DNA from: Streptomyces showdoensis
GTDB taxonomy: Bacteria > Actinomycetota > Actinomycetes > Streptomycetales > Streptomycetaceae
DNA: 64,000 nucleotides
Direction of reading: 5' to 3'
NCBI RefSeq assembly: GCF_039535475.1
Contig: NZ_BAAAXG010000026.1
Coordinates: 248,001 to 312,000, forward strand
The translations under genes were made by a program, and so were the position numbers. Shown here piece after piece: positions 56,188 through 64,000 of this stretch. Position 1 is the first letter of the stretch. Each line of letters opens with the position of its first letter. The notes under the pieces were generated by a model, which saw only the letters and a list, made by a program, of their open reading frames with translations, was not told the origin of the DNA and ran no database searches.

Positions 56188-56703
56188 ATGGACTTCACGA
56201 TCAGGGCGGTACGGCCCGAGGAGTACGAGGCGCTCGGCGAGATCACCGCGCGGGCCTACCTGGACGACGGGTTCCTCCGCTTCGGCGAGGACGACGCCTA
56301 TCTGCACCTGCTGCGGGACGTGGCCCGGCGGGACGCCGAAGCCGAGGTGCTCGTGGCGGTCGACACGACGGATCCGGCCGGCCCGGTCCTCGGCGGGGTG
56401 ACCTTCACCGCCGGCGGCGAGGAGTGGGCCGACATCGCCCGTCCGGGTGAGGCCGAGTTCCGGATGCTGGCCGTCGCCCACGCCGCCCGCGGCCGGGGCG
56501 TCGGAGAGGCCCTGGTGCGGGCCTGCGTGGACCGGGCACGGGCCGTCGAGGGGTGCACGCGGATGGTGCTGTCCACCCAGCGGACCATGACCGGCGCCCA
56601 CCGCATCTACGAGCGGCTGGGCTTCGTCCGCTCGCCCGAACGGGACTGGAAGCCCGTCCAGGGCCTGGACTTCACCCTGCTCACCTACGTTCTGGAGCTC
56701 TGA
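56188..56703 (+). CDS. GNAT-family N-acetyltransferase
   Basis: This 171-residue protein begins DFTIRAVRPEEYEALGEITA. Acetyl-CoA-binding blocks are EFRMLAVAHAARGRGVGEAL and VRACVDRARAVEGCTRMVLS. HRIYERLGFVRSPERDW is the usual end helix-strand. The substrate is unknown. It begins at ATG 56188, 77 bases after the symporter, and is followed by a 17-bp terminator that separates it from the riboswitch. Confidence 0.88.
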   Translation: MDFTIRAVRPEEYEALGEITARAYLDDGFLRFGEDDAYLHLLRDVARRDAEAEVLVAVDTTDPAGPVLGGVTFTAGGEEWADIARPGEAEFRMLAVAHAARGRGVGEALVRACVDRARAVEGCTRMVLSTQRTMTGAHRIYERLGFVRSPERDWKPVQGLDFTLLTYVLEL

Positions 56704-56723
56704 CCCCGGCTCCGACCGACACA

Positions 56724-56761
56724 ACATGTGGGGGGTGCCGCAAGCGGCGCCCCCCACATGT
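56724..56761 (+). terminator. Terminator after the GNAT gene
   Basis: ACATGTGGGGGGTGCCG (56724-56740) pairs with CGGCGCCCCCCACATGT (56745-56761), with one G-U pair and a CAAG loop. Confidence 0.8.
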
Positions 56762-56762
56762 A

Positions 56763-56885
56763 TGCTCGTCCTCGCTGTCGCCGCAGGGGAATCCGGTGGA
56801 AATCCGGAACTGTCCCGCAACGGTGTGTTTTGCGCGCGTTCGCGCCCAGGGTGAGTCCGAAGACCTGCCGGCAGCGCGCCCGGTC
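56763..56885 (+). ncRNA. Cobalamin riboswitch of nrdAB
   Basis: Core signatures of adenosylcobalamin riboswitches are present in order: CAGGGGAATCCGGTG (about 56784-56798), AATCCGGAACTGTCCCGCAA, with GGT next (56801-56824), and GAGTCCGAAGACCTGCC (56853-56869). The element lies about 130 bases before the nrdA start. In S. coelicolor such a switch turns the oxygen-dependent class Ia reductase off when B12 allows the class II enzyme. The expression platform is probably the GC-rich segment 56880-57000. Confidence 0.9.
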
Positions 56886-57014
56886 CGTCCGTTCCGGGTG
56901 CCACAGACGTCCGGGCCTCGCGGAGTGGGCCGGTGGACGCGGCGCAGCCGTGCGTACGGCCGCCCGTTCCCGCCTCCCGTCCTGGCTCCGAGCCGAGCGA
57001 GGGAGAGCCCCCAC

Positions 57015-59366
57015 GTGACCATCGCGCCCGCCGATCCGGCCGCAGCGATCGAGACCGACGGACCCGGCACCGTGCTGCTGCGGACCCTGACCGATCTCAC
57101 CGCCGACCTCCCGGACACCGACCCCGGCAAGGTCGCCGCCGCCGCCCTGCGCGGCCGCAGCGCCGGCTCGGACGAGGCGGAGCTGCGCGAGCTGGCCACG
57201 GAGGCCGCCGCCGGACTCATCGCCGAGGACCCCGCGTACTCCCGGCTCGCCGCCCGGCTGCTCACCGTCACCATCGCCGACGAGGCGGCGGGACAGGGCG
57301 CGGTCTCCTTCTCCGCCTCCGTGGCCGTCGGCCACCGCGAGGGTCTGATCGCCGACCGCACGGCCGCCTTCGTCGCCGCGCACGCCGCGCGCCTCGACGC
57401 GCTGATCGACCCGGCCGGCGACGACCGCTTCGGCTACTTCGGCCTGCGCACCCTCTACTCCCGCTACCTGCTGCGCCACCCGATCACCCGCCAGGTCATC
57501 GAGACCCCGCAGCACTTCATGCTGCGCGTCGCGAGCGGCCTCGCGGAGGACGAGAGCGCCCGCGCCGTGGACGAGGTGGCGGCGCTGTACGGCCTGATGA
57601 GCCGGCTCGACTACCTGCCCTCCTCCCCCACGCTCTTCAACTCGGGCACCCGCCACCCGCAGATGTCCTCCTGCTACCTGCTGGACTCCCCGCAGGACGA
57701 GCTGGACTCCATCTACGACCGCTACCACCAGGTCGCGCGCCTCTCGAAGCACGCGGGCGGCATCGGCCTGTCGTACTCCCGCATCCGCGCCCGCGGTTCG
57801 CTGATCCGCGGCACCAACGGGCACTCGAACGGCATCGTGCCGTTCCTGAAGACGCTGGACGCCTCCGTCGCCGCGGTGAACCAGGGCGGCCGCCGCAAGG
57901 GCGCCGCCGCGGTCTACCTGGAGACCTGGCACGCGGACATCGAGGAGTTCCTGGAGCTCCGCGACAACACCGGCGAGGACGCCCGCCGCACCCACAACCT
58001 GAACCTGGCGCACTGGATCCCGGACGAGTTCATGCGCCGGGTCAACGCGGACGCCGCGTGGTCGCTGTTCTCCCCGGCCGACGTGCCCGAGCTGGTCGAC
58101 CTGTACGGCGAGGAGTTCGACGCCGCGTACCGCAAGGCCGAGGCGGCGGGCCTGGCCAAGAAGACCATGCCGGCCCGTGACCTGTACGGCCGGATGATGC
58201 GGACCCTGGCGCAGACCGGCAACGGCTGGATGACCTTCAAGGACGCCTCCAACCGGACCGCCAACCAGACCGCCGAGCCCGGCTCCGTCGTGCACTCCTC
58301 GAACCTCTGCACCGAGATCATCGAGGTCACCGACGACGGCGAGACGGCCGTCTGCAACCTCGGTTCGGTCAACCTCGGCGCCTTCGTGACCGGTTCGGAC
58401 ATCGACTGGGAGCGTCTCGACGAGACCGTGCGCACCGCCGTCACGTTCCTCGACCGGGTCGTCGACATCAACTTCTACCCGACCGAGCAGGCGGGCCGCT
58501 CCAACGCCCGCTGGCGGCCGGTGGGCCTGGGCGCGATGGGCCTCCAGGACGTCTTCTTCAAGCTGAAGCTGCCCTTCGACTCGGCCGAGGCCCGCGCGCT
58601 GTCCACCCGGATCGCCGAGCGGATCATGCTGGCCGCGTACGAGGCCTCCGCCGACCTCGCCGAGCGCAGCGGCCCGCTGCCCGCCTGGGACAAGACCCGC
58701 ACCGCGCGCGGCGTGCTGCACCCGGACCACTTCGACGTGGAGCTGAACTGGCCGGAGCGCTGGGCCGCGCTGCGCGAGCGGATCGCCGCCGTCGGCATGC
58801 GCAACAGCCTGCTGCTCGCCATCGCCCCGACCGCGACGATCGCCTCGATCGCCGGCGTCTACGAGTGCATCGAGCCGCAGGTCTCCAACCTGTTCAAGCG
58901 CGAGACGCTGTCCGGCGAGTTCCTCCAGGTCAACTCGTACCTGGTCGACGAGCTGAAGCGGCTCGGCGTGTGGGACGCGCAGACCCGCGAGGCGCTGCGC
59001 GACGCCAACGGCTCGGTGGCCGGCTTCAACTGGGTGCCCGACGAGGTGCGCGAGCTGTACCGCACGGCCTGGGAGATCCCGCAGCGCGGCCTGATCGACA
59101 TGGCCGCGGCCCGCACCCCCTTCCTGGACCAGGCGCAGTCGCTGAACCTCTTCATGGAGACGCCCACCATCGGCAAGCTCTCGTCGATGTACGCGTACGC
59201 CTGGAAGCAGGGCCTGAAGACCACGTACTACCTGCGCTCGCGCCCGGCCACCCGGATCGCCCGCGCCGCCCAGGCCGCCGCCCCCATCCCCGTCCAGCAG
59301 GTCGCCGACCCCGACGCCGTCGCCTGCTCCCTTGAGAACCCCGAGTCCTGCGAGGCCTGCCAGTAA
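57015..59366 (+). CDS. nrdA: Class Ia ribonucleotide reductase, large subunit
   Basis: This 783-residue subunit reduces ribonucleotides. Landmarks are LRVASGLAEDESARAVDEVA, LPSSPTLFNSGTRHPQMSSC (first active Cys), GGIGLSYSRIRARGSLIRGT, SSNLCTEIIEVTDDGETAVC, NLGSVNLGAFV and LLLAIAPTATIASIAGVYEC. The C-terminal redox pair is the CEACQ end. GTG 57015 follows GAGGGAGAG. Nothing like a long ATP-cone is seen at the N-terminus. It is controlled by the cobalamin riboswitch and overlaps nrdB by one base. Confidence 0.95.
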   Translation: MTIAPADPAAAIETDGPGTVLLRTLTDLTADLPDTDPGKVAAAALRGRSAGSDEAELRELATEAAAGLIAEDPAYSRLAARLLTVTIADEAAGQGAVSFSASVAVGHREGLIADRTAAFVAAHAARLDALIDPAGDDRFGYFGLRTLYSRYLLRHPITRQVIETPQHFMLRVASGLAEDESARAVDEVAALYGLMSRLDYLPSSPTLFNSGTRHPQMSSCYLLDSPQDELDSIYDRYHQVARLSKHAGGIGLSYSRIRARGSLIRGTNGHSNGIVPFLKTLDASVAAVNQGGRRKGAAAVYLETWHADIEEFLELRDNTGEDARRTHNLNLAHWIPDEFMRRVNADAAWSLFSPADVPELVDLYGEEFDAAYRKAEAAGLAKKTMPARDLYGRMMRTLAQTGNGWMTFKDASNRTANQTAEPGSVVHSSNLCTEIIEVTDDGETAVCNLGSVNLGAFVTGSDIDWERLDETVRTAVTFLDRVVDINFYPTEQAGRSNARWRPVGLGAMGLQDVFFKLKLPFDSAEARALSTRIAERIMLAAYEASADLAERSGPLPAWDKTRTARGVLHPDHFDVELNWPERWAALRERIAAVGMRNSLLLAIAPTATIASIAGVYECIEPQVSNLFKRETLSGEFLQVNSYLVDELKRLGVWDAQTREALRDANGSVAGFNWVPDEVRELYRTAWEIPQRGLIDMAAARTPFLDQAQSLNLFMETPTIGKLSSMYAYAWKQGLKTTYYLRSRPATRIARAAQAAAPIPVQQVADPDAVACSLENPESCEACQ

Positions 59367-60382
59367 TGAGCTCCACCGAACAGAAGAACCTCCTGGACCC
59401 GGGCTTCGAGCTCACGCTCCGCCCGATGCGCTACCCGGACTTCTACGAGCGCTACCGCGACGCGATCAAGAACACCTGGACCGTGGAGGAGGTCGACCTC
59501 CACTCGGACGTCGCCGACCTCGCCAAGCTCACCCCCGGTGAGCAGCACATGATCGGCCGTCTGGTCGCGTTCTTCGCGACCGGCGACTCGATCGTGGCCA
59601 ACAACCTGGTCCTGACGCTCTACAAGCACATCAACTCCCCCGAGGCGCGGCTCTACCTCTCGCGCCAGCTCTTCGAGGAGGCCGTGCACGTCCAGTTCTA
59701 TCTGACGCTGCTCGACACCTACCTCCCCGACCCGGACGACCGGGCGGCGGCCTTCGCGGCCGTCGAGAACATCCCCTCCATCCGCGAGAAGGCGCAGTTC
59801 TGCTTCAAGTGGATGGACTCGGTCGAGAAGATCGACCGCCTGGAGACGCAGGCCGACCGCCGGCGCTTCCTGCTCAACCTGATCTGCTTCGCCGCGTGCA
59901 TCGAGGGCCTGTTCTTCTACGGCGCCTTCGCGTACGTGTACTGGTTCCGGTCCCGCGGTCTGCTGCACGGCCTGGCCACCGGCACCAACTGGGTGTTCCG
60001 CGACGAGACGATGCACATGAACTTCGCCTTCGAGGTCGTGGACACCGTCCGCAAGGAGGAGCCCGAGCTCTTCGACGACGCGCTCCAGGAGCAGGTCACC
60101 GCGATGCTGCGGGAGGCCGTCGAGGCGGAGCTCCAGTTCGGCCGCGACCTGTGCGGTGACGGCCTGCCGGGCATGAACACCGAGTCGATGCGCGAGTACC
60201 TCCAGTGCGTCGCCGACCAGCGTCTCGTCCGGCTGGGCTTCGCCCCGGTGTACGGCTCGGAGAACCCGTTCGCGTTCATGGAGCTCCAGGGCGTCCAGGA
60301 GCTGACCAACTTCTTCGAGCGCCGTCCGTCCGCCTACCAGGTGGCGGTCGAGGGCTCGGTGGACCTGGACGAGGACTTCTAG
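59366..60382 (+). CDS. nrdB: Class Ia ribonucleotide reductase, small subunit
   Basis: This 338-residue subunit carries the di-iron centre and tyrosyl radical. Ligand-bearing blocks are TVEEVDLHSDVADLAKLTPG, LFEEAVHVQFYLTLLDTYLP, LICFAACIEGLFFYGAFAYV and RDETMHMNFAFEVVDTVRKE. ATG 59366 uses the last base of the nrdA stop (TAATG), so the subunits are coupled. A 20-bp terminator follows immediately; no nrdS-like regulator gene is attached, unlike the three-gene operon of S. coelicolor. Confidence 0.95.
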   Translation: MSSTEQKNLLDPGFELTLRPMRYPDFYERYRDAIKNTWTVEEVDLHSDVADLAKLTPGEQHMIGRLVAFFATGDSIVANNLVLTLYKHINSPEARLYLSRQLFEEAVHVQFYLTLLDTYLPDPDDRAAAFAAVENIPSIREKAQFCFKWMDSVEKIDRLETQADRRRFLLNLICFAACIEGLFFYGAFAYVYWFRSRGLLHGLATGTNWVFRDETMHMNFAFEVVDTVRKEEPELFDDALQEQVTAMLREAVEAELQFGRDLCGDGLPGMNTESMREYLQCVADQRLVRLGFAPVYGSENPFAFMELQGVQELTNFFERRPSAYQVAVEGSVDLDEDF

Positions 60383-60396
60383 GTCCCGCGTCCGGT

Positions 60397-60442
60397 ACGC
60401 CGAAGGGCCCCGCTCCACGGGGGGAGCGGGGCCCTTCGGCGT
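60397..60442. terminator. 20-bp perfect terminator after nrdB
   Basis: The arm 60397-60416 (ACGCCGAAGGGCCCCGCTCC) pairs perfectly with 60423-60442 around a 6-base loop. It can terminate both nrdAB and the converging def gene. Confidence 0.88.
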
Positions 60443-60459
60443 GTCCGGGGCGGCCCGGG

Positions 60460-61098
60460 TCAGTCGTTCGCGACGACCGGGTAGCGCGGGGTGCCCTCTG
60501 CCATCTGGCGCAGGGCGTCCTTGCGGTCCCGCTTGGAGAGCTTGTCGATGTACAGGAAGCCGTACAGGTGGTCCGTCTCGTGCTGCAGGCAACGGGCGAA
60601 GTAGCCGGTGCCCCGCACCTTGATCGGGTTGCCCTGGGAGTCCTGGCCGTGCACCTCGGCGTAGTCCGGGCGGGCCAGCTCGGCGTAGGCGGTCGGCACC
60701 GAGAGGCAGCCCTCGTTGGACTCGTCGAGGACGCGGCGGTCGGCCGGCAGCTCCTGGAGGACCGGGTTGATCACGTGGCCGACGTGCCGGACGCCCTCGT
60801 CGTCCATGCAGTCGTAGACGAAGACCTTCTGGTCCACACCGATCTGGTTGGCGGCCAGGCCGACGCCCTCGGCGGTCTTCTGGCTGGCGAACATGTCGTC
60901 GATCAGCTGCGCCAGCTCGTCGCCGAACTCGGTGACGTCCTTGCACTCCCGGTGGAGCACGGGGTTGCCGACGACCGTGATCGGCCGCGAGGTGCCCCGC
61001 TCACGGTGCGCGAGCTCGCGCTCCTCGCAGTCCTCCGTGTCCACGACGAAGCCGTCGTTCAGCTCGCCGATCTGCTCGTCCGTCTCCTGCTGCGCCAT
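60460..61098 (-). CDS. def: Peptide deformylase
   Basis: This 212-residue enzyme removes the N-formyl group from new proteins. The three metal motifs are visible: [38 protein letters not shown] (E-G-C-L-S) and [20 protein letters not shown] (H-E-T-D-H). The N-terminal extension ([20 protein letters not shown]) is longer than in E. coli. ATG 61098 opens the gene. Streptomyces have several deformylases; this one may be the housekeeping or a paralogue. Confidence 0.92.
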   Translation of the reverse strand: MAQQETDEQIGELNDGFVVDTEDCEERELAHRERGTSRPITVVGNPVLHRECKDVTEFGDELAQLIDDMFASQKTAEGVGLAANQIGVDQKVFVYDCMDDEGVRHVGHVINPVLQELPADRRVLDESNEGCLSVPTAYAELARPDYAEVHGQDSQGNPIKVRGTGYFARCLQHETDHLYGFLYIDKLSKRDRKDALRQMAEGTPRYPVVAND

Positions 61099-61164
61099 GT
61101 CCGGCCGCGCCCTTCTGAAAACCCGATTCCGTCAGGGACAGCCTACGGGCCCGGGACGGCCGTC

Positions 61165-62145
61165 TCAGCAGACCTCTTCGAGATCCCGCCACTCACGGCT
61201 GTCCGGACTGTCGGCGACCCAGCCGTCGAGCAGCCCGCGGACCAGCCCCGCGGGGGCGGCGATGCCGCACTCGCGCTCCGGCACCCACAGCTCGCCGGGC
61301 GAGCGGTGGCCGAGCGGTCCCGGGTGCCCGGGTTCGCTGTGGTCGTGCGGGTCCAGGTGCTCGCCCTCGCCCTCGGCGCTGGGCATGGTCGACTCCGAGC
61401 AGGCCCGGCAGAGCAGCCGTACGGAGGAGGACCAGTCCTCGGCGGCGAAGCCCGCGTCGGCGGCCAGCTGCTCCAGGGCGTCCCGGTCGGCCTCGGTGGC
61501 GGCTTCCAGGAGGACCACCCAGGTCGGCACCGGTGAGGGCGCCCACAGCTCGATCTCGTCGAAGACCGGGTACGAGGGTCCCGCGCTGGTGGTCCGCTCG
61601 CCGTTCGGGACGCCGTCGTGCAGGACGACCTCGCCCCAGCGGCGGCCCGAGGAGGGCAGCGGGATGGAGAGGACCTCGATCCGGGCCGGGTCCAGCCGGC
61701 GGCCCCACACGACCTCGGCCTCGCCCTCCGGGGAGAGCCGCACGGCCGCGCTGCCCAGCTCCATGCCGGCCGGCTCCCCGGTGCCGGCTGCGGCGCCGGG
61801 GACCTTCAGCCCGTAGGCCTGCCAGGCGCGGCGGGCCAGCGGCCAGTCCTGGAGCGCGGTGGCGGCGATGCCGACGTTCCACCAGTCGGGGGCGCCGGTC
61901 TCCTTGTCGAGCAGGGCGACCGCGCGCAGCCCGGCGGCCCGGGCCTGTTCCCAGTCGTGCCGGAACTTGTGCAGCAGGGCCAGGTTGAACCAGGACTCGG
62001 AGAGCCAGGGCTCCAGGTCCGCCGCACGCGTCAGCAGCGCGCCCGCGTCCTCGTACCGGCCGTCGCCGATCAGCGTGAACGCGCGGTCGGTGGCCTGCCG
62101 CCACGAGGCGGAGGGCCGATGCCGTACCTTCCCGAAGATCCTCAC
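61165..62145 (-). CDS. Tetratricopeptide-repeat protein
   Basis: This 326-residue protein has TPR-like helices at residues 15-110 (RAFTLIGDGRYEDAGALLTR, SWFNLALLHKFRHDWEQARA, WWNVGIAATALQDWPLARRA). A following domain reads EVVWGRRLDPARIEVLSIPL, PSSGRRWGEVVLHDGVPNGE and LWAPSPVPTWVVLLEAATEA. The last part contains CRACSES and DPHDHSEPGHPG, possibly metal-binding. It is a conserved Streptomyces protein type of unknown role. ATG 62145 starts the gene. Confidence 0.8.
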   Translation of the reverse strand: MRIFGKVRHRPSASWRQATDRAFTLIGDGRYEDAGALLTRAADLEPWLSESWFNLALLHKFRHDWEQARAAGLRAVALLDKETGAPDWWNVGIAATALQDWPLARRAWQAYGLKVPGAAAGTGEPAGMELGSAAVRLSPEGEAEVVWGRRLDPARIEVLSIPLPSSGRRWGEVVLHDGVPNGERTTSAGPSYPVFDEIELWAPSPVPTWVVLLEAATEADRDALEQLAADAGFAAEDWSSSVRLLCRACSESTMPSAEGEGEHLDPHDHSEPGHPGPLGHRSPGELWVPERECGIAAPAGLVRGLLDGWVADSPDSREWRDLEEVC

Positions 62146-62224
62146 GATTCCCGCCTGCCGGTCGCTTCACCCTCTTGTTCGCATCCAACCATGCCCGGTC
62201 GGACGCGCGCTCATTACCCATGGG

Positions 62225-63520
62225 TTACCCCGGTGGGACTGGGGCGATGCCCCTGGTGGCACCGCCGCGGGCGAGCACCCTGGCGAGGGATTCGACGACG
62301 TCGGGGTGGTAGTCGCGGGCGGTGCCGAGCCGGAGCCGCTCCAGGGCTCCGAGGCCGCCGCCCTCGGTGGTGGCGGCGAGGTCGTCGTAGGCGTTGACGG
62401 TCCGGACGATCCGGGCGGGCAGCGGCTGGTCCCGGTAGGGGTCGGCCTGCCGCTCCACGACCACGGCGACGGCCGCGGGGACCCCGGTCTGGCGGACCAC
62501 GGCCCCGCCCAGCAGGGCGATCCGGCGCTGTTCCTCGGCGGGCAGCAGGGCGGTGGCGCCGCCCTCGACGGGGTCGACCAGGGAGAGCTGTCCGATGTCG
62601 TGCATGAGCGCCGCGTGTTCGAGGACGGTCAGCGCGGAGCCGGAGAGGCCCAGCTCACGGCCGACGGCCCGGCTGAGCTCGGCGACCCGGCGGGCGTGGC
62701 CCGGCGGGGTGCAGCCGGCGATCTCGGTGGCGCGGGCCAGCGAGGCGATGGTCTGCCGGTTGGTGGTACGCACGGCCGCGTACCGCCGGTAGGAGACCTG
62801 GGTGAGCAGCAGCGGCACGGCGAAGACCGGCAGCGCCCAGAGGCCCGCCACGGCCACGCCGAGGGCCATCACGGTGCCGGTGGCGCAGACGGCGGAGCCG
62901 ATGCCGGGCAGGGCGCGCAGCTGCTCCCGGAGCAGCGGGCCGTAGGGGTGGCCGGTGCGGGCGCGGTGCAGCAGGGCGGCGAGGACGGCGTCGCAGAGGG
63001 CGGTGAGGAGCAGCAGCAGGAGCAGGAAGAGGGCGTACGAGGGGCCGTGGCCGAGGCGGGCGGCGACGGTGCCCGCGTTGTAGAGCGGCTGGAAGCAGAG
63101 GGCGGCGAAGCCGACGGTGAGGACCCGCCGGGCCAGGTGGTCGGGGTCGGGGCCGCGGCCGCGGGCCACGTGCGGGACGATCCCGGCGAGGCCGCCCGCG
63201 ACGGAGACGGCGACGGTCTGCAGGACGCCGTGGGTGGTGGTGTGGCCGGCGTTCTCGCCGAGGAGGGCGTAGGCGAGGGCTCCGGCGGCGGCGAGCGGGG
63301 CGGGTTCCCGCTCCCCCGGCCGTGCGCCCCAGCGGGACAGCTCGCCGACGGCGATGAGGGCGCCGAAGGCGAGCGCGGCACGGGGGTCGTCGACGCCCCG
63401 CCAGAGGGTGGCGGCGAGGGCGGCGAGGGTCAGCAGCAGGGCGAGCGCGCGGACGGCCCCGACGACTCCCCCGACCGCGACGGCCCCGGCGGGCCCGGCG
63501 GTGGCGCGGCCGGTGCTCAC
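62225..63520 (-). CDS. Membrane HD-domain protein (degenerate HD-GYP type)
   Basis: This 431-residue protein has about eight membrane segments in its first 240 residues (AVRALALLLTLAALAATLW, LFLLLLLLLTALCDAVLAAL, MALGVAVAGLWALPVFAVPL). A cytoplasmic HD domain follows: AGCTPPGHARRVAELSRAVG, LEHAALMHDIGQLSLVDPV. The G-Y-P motif is not visible; the corresponding region is RQADPYRDQPLPARIVRTVN. It overlaps the following-strand neighbour by four bases and may form a pair with it. It could bind or hydrolyse a cyclic dinucleotide (inference). Confidence 0.8.
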   Translation of the reverse strand: MSTGRATAGPAGAVAVGGVVGAVRALALLLTLAALAATLWRGVDDPRAALAFGALIAVGELSRWGARPGEREPAPLAAAGALAYALLGENAGHTTTHGVLQTVAVSVAGGLAGIVPHVARGRGPDPDHLARRVLTVGFAALCFQPLYNAGTVAARLGHGPSYALFLLLLLLLTALCDAVLAALLHRARTGHPYGPLLREQLRALPGIGSAVCATGTVMALGVAVAGLWALPVFAVPLLLTQVSYRRYAAVRTTNRQTIASLARATEIAGCTPPGHARRVAELSRAVGRELGLSGSALTVLEHAALMHDIGQLSLVDPVEGGATALLPAEEQRRIALLGGAVVRQTGVPAAVAVVVERQADPYRDQPLPARIVRTVNAYDDLAATTEGGGLGALERLRLGTARDYHPDVVESLARVLARGGATRGIAPVPPG

Positions 63521-64000
63521 GCGTGCTCCTGGGCGGTCCGGGCCGCCCGCGCCGCCGCGGGGGTCCCGGCGGGCGGCGGGGTGCGGGGCACGGGCAGCGG
63601 GGCGGTGGCCTCGTCGGCCGTGACCTCGGTCTGCCAGCCCTCCCGGGCGAGGGCCCGGGTCAGCGCCTCGACCATGCGCGGGTCGAACTGGGTGCCCGCG
63701 CAGCGCTCCAGCTCGGCCAGGGCGGTGGCGACGGGGCGGGCCCGGCTGTAGGAGCGGGTGGAGGTCATGGCGTCGAAGGCGTCGGCGACGGCGACCACCC
63801 GGGCGTACTCGGGGATCCGGCGGCCCTTGAGCCCGTACGGGTAGCCGCTGCCGTCCATGCGCTCGTGGTGGTGGAGGATCGCGGTGCGGGCCTCGCCCAG
63901 GAAGCCGATGCCGCGGACCATCTCGTGCCCGTACTCGGGGTGGAGCTCGATGATCCGTCGCTCCTCCGGGGTGAGCGGCCCGTCCTTGCGCAGCACCCGG
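63517..64000 (-). CDS. HD-GYP domain protein, C-terminal part (cut by window end)
   Basis: The frame enters from the right window edge and ends at 63517, giving about 160 residues. It holds LTPEERRIIELHPEYGHEMV, TAILHHHERMDGSGYPYGLK and GRRIPEYARVVAVADAFDAM: H-H-x-x-x-D-G-S-G-Y-P is the HD-GYP signature of c-di-GMP phosphodiesterases. TSTRSYSRARPVATALAELE follows. The C-terminus is Pro/Ala-rich. Its stop overlaps the start of the degenerate HD gene, so the two are one operon. The upstream half lies outside the window. Confidence 0.85.
   Translation of the reverse strand, partial: RVLRKDGPLTPEERRIIELHPEYGHEMVRGIGFLGEARTAILHHHERMDGSGYPYGLKGRRIPEYARVVAVADAFDAMTSTRSYSRARPVATALAELERCAGTQFDPRMVEALTRALAREGWQTEVTADEATAPLPVPRTPPPAGTPAAARAARTAQEHA

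Overview
The window comes from a Streptomyces chromosome. GC is very high, codon third positions are strongly GC-biased, and WblE, sigma-H, the das/nag cluster, snapalysin and EshA are all present. Two blocks meet near 29.2 kb.

Block 1 (1 to about 29.2 kb) is the right-hand part of an integrated siphovirus prophage, visibly lower in GC than the rest. Gene order is that of temperate Streptomyces siphophages (it resembles the R4/phiCAM type; inference). The head genes come first: MuF-like end, scaffold, HK97-fold capsid, head-tail connectors. The tail genes follow: terminator, tube, frameshifted chaperones, tape measure, distal tail, minor tail. Next come lysis (two small membrane proteins around an amidase endolysin), then DNA metabolism: dNMP kinase, Cas4/RecB-like nuclease, phiC31 gp3-like directionality factor, frameshifted m5C methyltransferase, resolvase-like nuclease, primase-helicase, family A DNA polymerase and a sigma-like protein. 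The right arm (22.5-29.1 kb) is accessory: small coupled genes, an XRE/DUF397 pair, tiny membrane peptides, a hairpin-rich non-coding stretch, a GRDP-like protein, a kinase-like protein and a GntR regulator. One leftward gene is inserted between tail genes. Many phage genes are preceded by a terminator-like hairpin whose T tract runs almost directly into the Shine-Dalgarno sequence of the next gene. Integrase, terminase and portal are not in the window and should lie to the left.

Block 2 (29.2-64 kb) is host chromosome. The prophage ends inside the 3' part of a GNAT gene, which marks one attachment-site junction. Then follow snpR/snpA, a truncated hemoglobin, small conserved genes, a prenyl diphosphate synthase with the encapsulin-like shell protein EshA, a PLP deaminase, a cation/proton antiporter, prsH-sigH, a diacylglycerol-kinase-like gene, wblE and a PdtaS-type kinase. 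The N-acetylglucosamine regulon comes next (nagB, dasD, dasC, dasB, dasA, dasR, with DasR operators), then a monocarboxylate symporter, a cobalamin-riboswitch-controlled nrdAB pair, def, a TPR protein and two HD-domain proteins cut by the window end.

The most unusual points are the repeated hairpin/SD modules of the prophage, the six-hairpin non-coding region at 26.26-26.56 kb, the methyltransferase frame change at a CCC-C site, the reversed gene inside the tail operon, the long inverted repeat at 13.1 kb, and the EshA shell/prenyl synthase pair.
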